Of a stretch of 10,396 nt of DNA, positions 8,310-10,396 are shown piece after piece; position 1 is the first letter of the stretch, and every line of letters begins with the position of its first letter. The translations under genes were made by a program, and so were the position numbers. The stretch comes from Synura sp. LO234KE (lineage: Eukaryota; Sar; Synurophyceae; Synurales; Mallomonadaceae). Below the pieces are notes generated by a model. It was not told the DNA's origin, did not search any database, and saw only the letters and a list, made by a program, of their open reading frames with translations. The DNA is taken from contig VKHC01000643.1 of assembly GCA_015143735.1 (NCBI GenBank), forward strand, positions 1-10,396, written 5' to 3'.

Positions 8310-9319
8310 ACCGTGTTCACCACTCCCCTGACCACTGCCTGGTCCCACTTGTCCACCGATGGGCTGGTCCGACGTGGCCATCGCTTTTCTCATCACCTTC
8401 CCCTCCACTACATTATTCACAAGATGCTCATAAGGGTTACTGGATATCTAGCCTCCTAGAATTTGGATGGAAAAGAAACGCGTCCCCACCGCTTCATCAA
8501 TTCCTAGTTGGCTGCCCAATTCCAGGCCACACCTGGACTCCCTCCTCCATCAAGACCCTCCACTCCCTTCATCTCTCCACGCGCAGTGACTTGGTAGTGT
8601 GGGATCGGACAGCCCGCTCCTGGTCCTGGATAGAAATCACTGATCCCAAGCATTTCTTCGGAATCCCTCTCCCCCCGAGAGCGTACTGTGGGTCCATGTT
8701 GGTCAAGGACTGGTTTCCTGAAAGTTTTGGTCCCACAGAGAACTGTCCCGCCCTCTTGACTCTCCTCTCTTCCGACGGATGACCAACCCCATCCAGAGCT
8801 TTTCCAGCTTCTCTCTCTGCACTAGCAGCCACGCCGGACACAACGGAGATCTGCCGTTTGGTCCAGTATTTCCACCTGTCGTACATCGGGATCCCTCCGG
8901 AGGCTCCATGGTGGCCCAACCCTTCTCCTGCCTGCCTCCCTGCAAGAATCAGTAACATATACTTCGCACTCCAGACCAGCTATTGCTTTTTGCCTCTCAA
9001 TCGAGTGGTCGGTTACAGGGCCTATCGGATGTTTCTGTTCGTCTTATTCACCTATGACAATTTACAATTGTTATTCACCATATGCTCCGACTCCATTGAT
9101 ACAGCCACTGCTAGACCTAAGGACAAGGCCCTCCTTCTTATGGGGATGCTCCGTGCACTTTGGGACCACTGCACAGTCTACCATGAAAATCAACTATTAT
9201 GGAATATCTCCCTGATCCCGCTCTGGTACAGTCCATCATCAAGTCTCTACCCCTCACCTATACCAATGGCGTTGTGGAGTGGTTACATGAGACCATCCAG
9301 CTCCAGCTCCACCCGCTAG
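8267..9319 (+). pseudogene. long LINE polyprotein segment, domain unknown, single in-frame TGA
   Basis: This frame has no stop from 8267 to 9319 except TGA at 8780-8782, about 350 codons in all. It lies in the element between the RT thumb and the C-terminal zinc motif. Readable segments include GYWISSLLEFGWKRNAS (about 8435), SDLVVWDRTARSWSWIE (about 8585), and SDSIDTATARPKDKALLL (about 9089). I do not recognise a domain. The SDS segment loosely resembles the Asp-Ser block of RNase H domains, which some LINEs carry here. The expected upstream D-G-S block and the downstream block are not evident, so I do not call it. The TGA could come from CGA by a C-to-T change. No initiator Met near the start is expected, since this is internal to a polyprotein. 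The last part (from about 9200) overlaps a better frame. Confidence 0.5.
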
Positions 9320-9639
9320 CCTCAACCTCACGTCTGAATTATCCGACCCCTCGGGCGGCCTCCCTGACCCTATCCATGTTCCTCGCTACCGCCCCTATCC
9401 GGGCATCACTCGAGGAAGTCCTCACGAAGAAACTTCCTTTCCGATGCTTTCCGACTAGGACCCTCCTAAACTCCTGGACATGGCGTAATTCCTGTCTGGG
9501 ACGCCGTCCCTCAATCGAGAGCAGGGTACAGACGCTCCGCCTGGTCCAGCTCAGAGACTTCGGGACATCCACCGTTCTCAGCGACTCAATCCCCTCAGCT
9601 GGGAGGACGTCGCTCTATCATTTTCCTCGAAAGAGCTAG
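9199..9639 (+). pseudogene. LINE polyprotein segment before the zinc motif
   Basis: A 146-codon frame overlapping the end of the previous one; the shift lies between about 9199 and 9319. It is rich in Leu, Ser, Thr and Arg. The stretch SWTWRNSCLGRRPSIESRV (about 9469-9525) is followed by QTLRLVQLRDFGTS, with conserved-looking Trp and Arg. From about 9580 the coding reading seems to pass to a third frame, which reads NPLSWEDVALSFSSKELALP and continues to about 9760. I see no catalytic motif. Its position before a CCHC motif is usual for the less conserved C-terminal region of LINE polyproteins. Confidence 0.45.
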
Positions 9640-9646
9640 CCTTACC

Positions 9647-10318
9647 ATGTCTTCCTCAAGGCTCGAGGAGATATCACAAAAAGCTCCTACACGTGAACGA
9701 TACTGGACTATTGGACATAACTCCAGCAAGGAGGCCAAAACCGTTCCCGCATGCACGGTTCTCCTCACCTGCTCCCTCTGCCAATCAACAGACAGGCGTG
9801 AGGCGGACACGTACGATCACGTTTTTCGCCTCTGCCCACATCCGGCCGTGCATCAGCAGTGTCGCCTCGCGTTCGACGCAATCCTCACCTCAGCTACCCT
9901 CTCACGTCGAACCCGTAGATCCGCCTGGTGCCCACAAGGTAATCGATCGATTCACTCTCCTGAGGGCCATCTACTCTGCGTTGGCCGCTGGAACAAGAAC
10001 CAACTCAAAGCCCTCTCCTGCGTCCCAGTCCCCACTCACACTTCTGAAGCCATTGAAGCAGTCCTGATTGACTTTTCCAGGGTCCTTGTCTCTAGTATTG
10101 ATGCTTTGTGGGAGGCCCGGAAGCAGGCCAAGTACCTGAAAACAGTAGCCCAAAGCGCTTGTCACCCTGCGTTCTCGCCCCGCCCGGTCAAGGACCACAA
10201 AAGGTTTTCTACGGTCCCCGCTTTGGGCACGCTTCAGGGGTATATACGACGGGGAAGGAAGCTTTCACCTCCCAGGAACAACACCCGCGGATTATCCTGG
10301 TTGATACCCCTCCCCTAG
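9647..10318 (+). pseudogene. LINE C-terminal region with CCHC zinc-knuckle-like motif
   Basis: This 223-codon frame ends at TAG at 10316-10318. Residues 42-63 have the spacing C-x2-C-x12-H-x4-C (CSLC ... DHVFRLC). Cysteines are at 9770-9772, 9779-9781 and 9833-9835, and the histidine is at 9818-9820. This matches the C-terminal Cys/His motif of many LINE reverse transcriptases, thought to bind nucleic acid. The segment AIEAVLIDFSRVLVSSID and then ALWEARKQAKYLK follows, a long helix with a basic end. The first 40 or so codons probably are not the true reading, because another frame (about 9580-9760) reads better there. After about 10190 the coding frame seems to shift again, so the stop at 10316 is probably not the natural end. 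Confidence 0.6.
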
Positions 10319-10396
10319 CATCGGCGGTAACCCTCCTGGAGGCCGTTCTCCCCAGCCCTTTGCCTTTGGACTCTGTCCCTGCCACTTCTTGGCGGG
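10189..10396 (+). pseudogene. LINE coding frame open to the right edge of the window
   Basis: A different frame from the preceding one stays open for 69 codons to the last base. It reads YTTGKEAFTSQEQHPRIILV from about 10243, then a Leu/Pro/Ala-rich segment. The composition matches the element and the reading is free of stops, so the retrotransposon very likely continues beyond the window. The shift from the zinc-motif frame lies somewhere in 10150-10240. I recognise no domain. Confidence 0.4.

Larger units (their letters stand above)
5292..10396 (+). mobile_element. degraded, 5'-truncated LINE-type non-LTR retrotransposon (continues past right edge)
   Basis: In plus-strand order the segment shows an APE-like endonuclease fragment (about 5346-5940), a linker, a reverse transcriptase (about 6900-8310), a long region without clear domains (8267-9640) and a C-terminal CCHC zinc-knuckle-like motif (9770-9835). 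This APE-RT-zinc order is that of APE-type LINEs, which copy by target-primed reverse transcription. The protein readings jump between frames at least eight times and meet in-frame stops, so the copy is inactive. The endonuclease lacks its N-terminal part, with AT-rich non-element sequence directly upstream. This fits 5' truncation, which is common for LINE insertions. No LTRs, gag or integrase are seen. The 3' end, tail and target-site duplication lie outside the window. Confidence 0.85.

Noticed and set aside
8569-8958. 129-codon minus-strand frame inside the LINE
   Set aside because: Antisense shadow of the plus-strand LINE frame (8267-9319), with no sensible composition of its own.
9040-9160. 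RNase H domain in the LINE (SDS segment)
   Set aside because: Only one loose block is seen. The D-G-S block before it and the His/Asp block after it are not evident, so I do not annotate it.
1-10396. tRNA, rRNA, CRISPR array, LTR pair or bacterial-style operon
   Set aside because: I looked on both strands for T-loop motifs, regularly spaced repeats, long terminal repeats and closely packed genes with ribosome-binding sites, and found none.

Overview
The window looks like nuclear DNA from a repeat-rich eukaryote. There are no ribosome-binding sites or tightly packed genes, long AT-rich stretches carry no gene, and the only recognisable protein family is a non-LTR (LINE-type) retrotransposon. 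I cannot name the host from this sequence.

Left part (about 1-5320, AT-rich): mostly non-coding or unrecognisable. Four things stand out. (1) At 306-819 the minus strand carries purine-rich reading frames interrupted by a stop and a frameshift, as in an old decayed coding sequence. This stretch lies between two copies of a 15-bp sequence. (2) At about 1660-2161 a GC-richer patch has two abutting minus-strand frames. (3) A perfect-stem hairpin lies at 3131-3166. (4) At 3800-4591 a 263-codon minus-strand frame is the longest uninterrupted ORF of the window. It has a predicted helical basic/acidic N-terminal half and one possible membrane segment, but I do not recognise it.

Right part (about 5300-10396, GC-richer): one plus-strand, multiply frameshifted LINE-like retrotransposon. 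In order it shows the C-terminal part of an APE-type endonuclease (its N-terminal part is missing, so the copy looks 5'-truncated), a linker, a reverse transcriptase (RT) with recognisable motifs, an RT thumb-like segment, a long poorly characterised region, and a C-terminal CCHC zinc-knuckle-like motif. Another frame stays open to the right edge, so the element continues beyond the window. The RT core has two in-frame stops and an altered active-site box (FADE instead of F/Y-x-D-D). The copy must therefore be dead, although its protein sequence is still easy to read.

There is no sign of a multi-gene system. The most unusual content is the LINE lineage itself, in particular the frame of about 350 codons with a single stop between the RT and the zinc motif, and the unknown 263-codon ORF. 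All family assignments rest on motif reading; no search was run.
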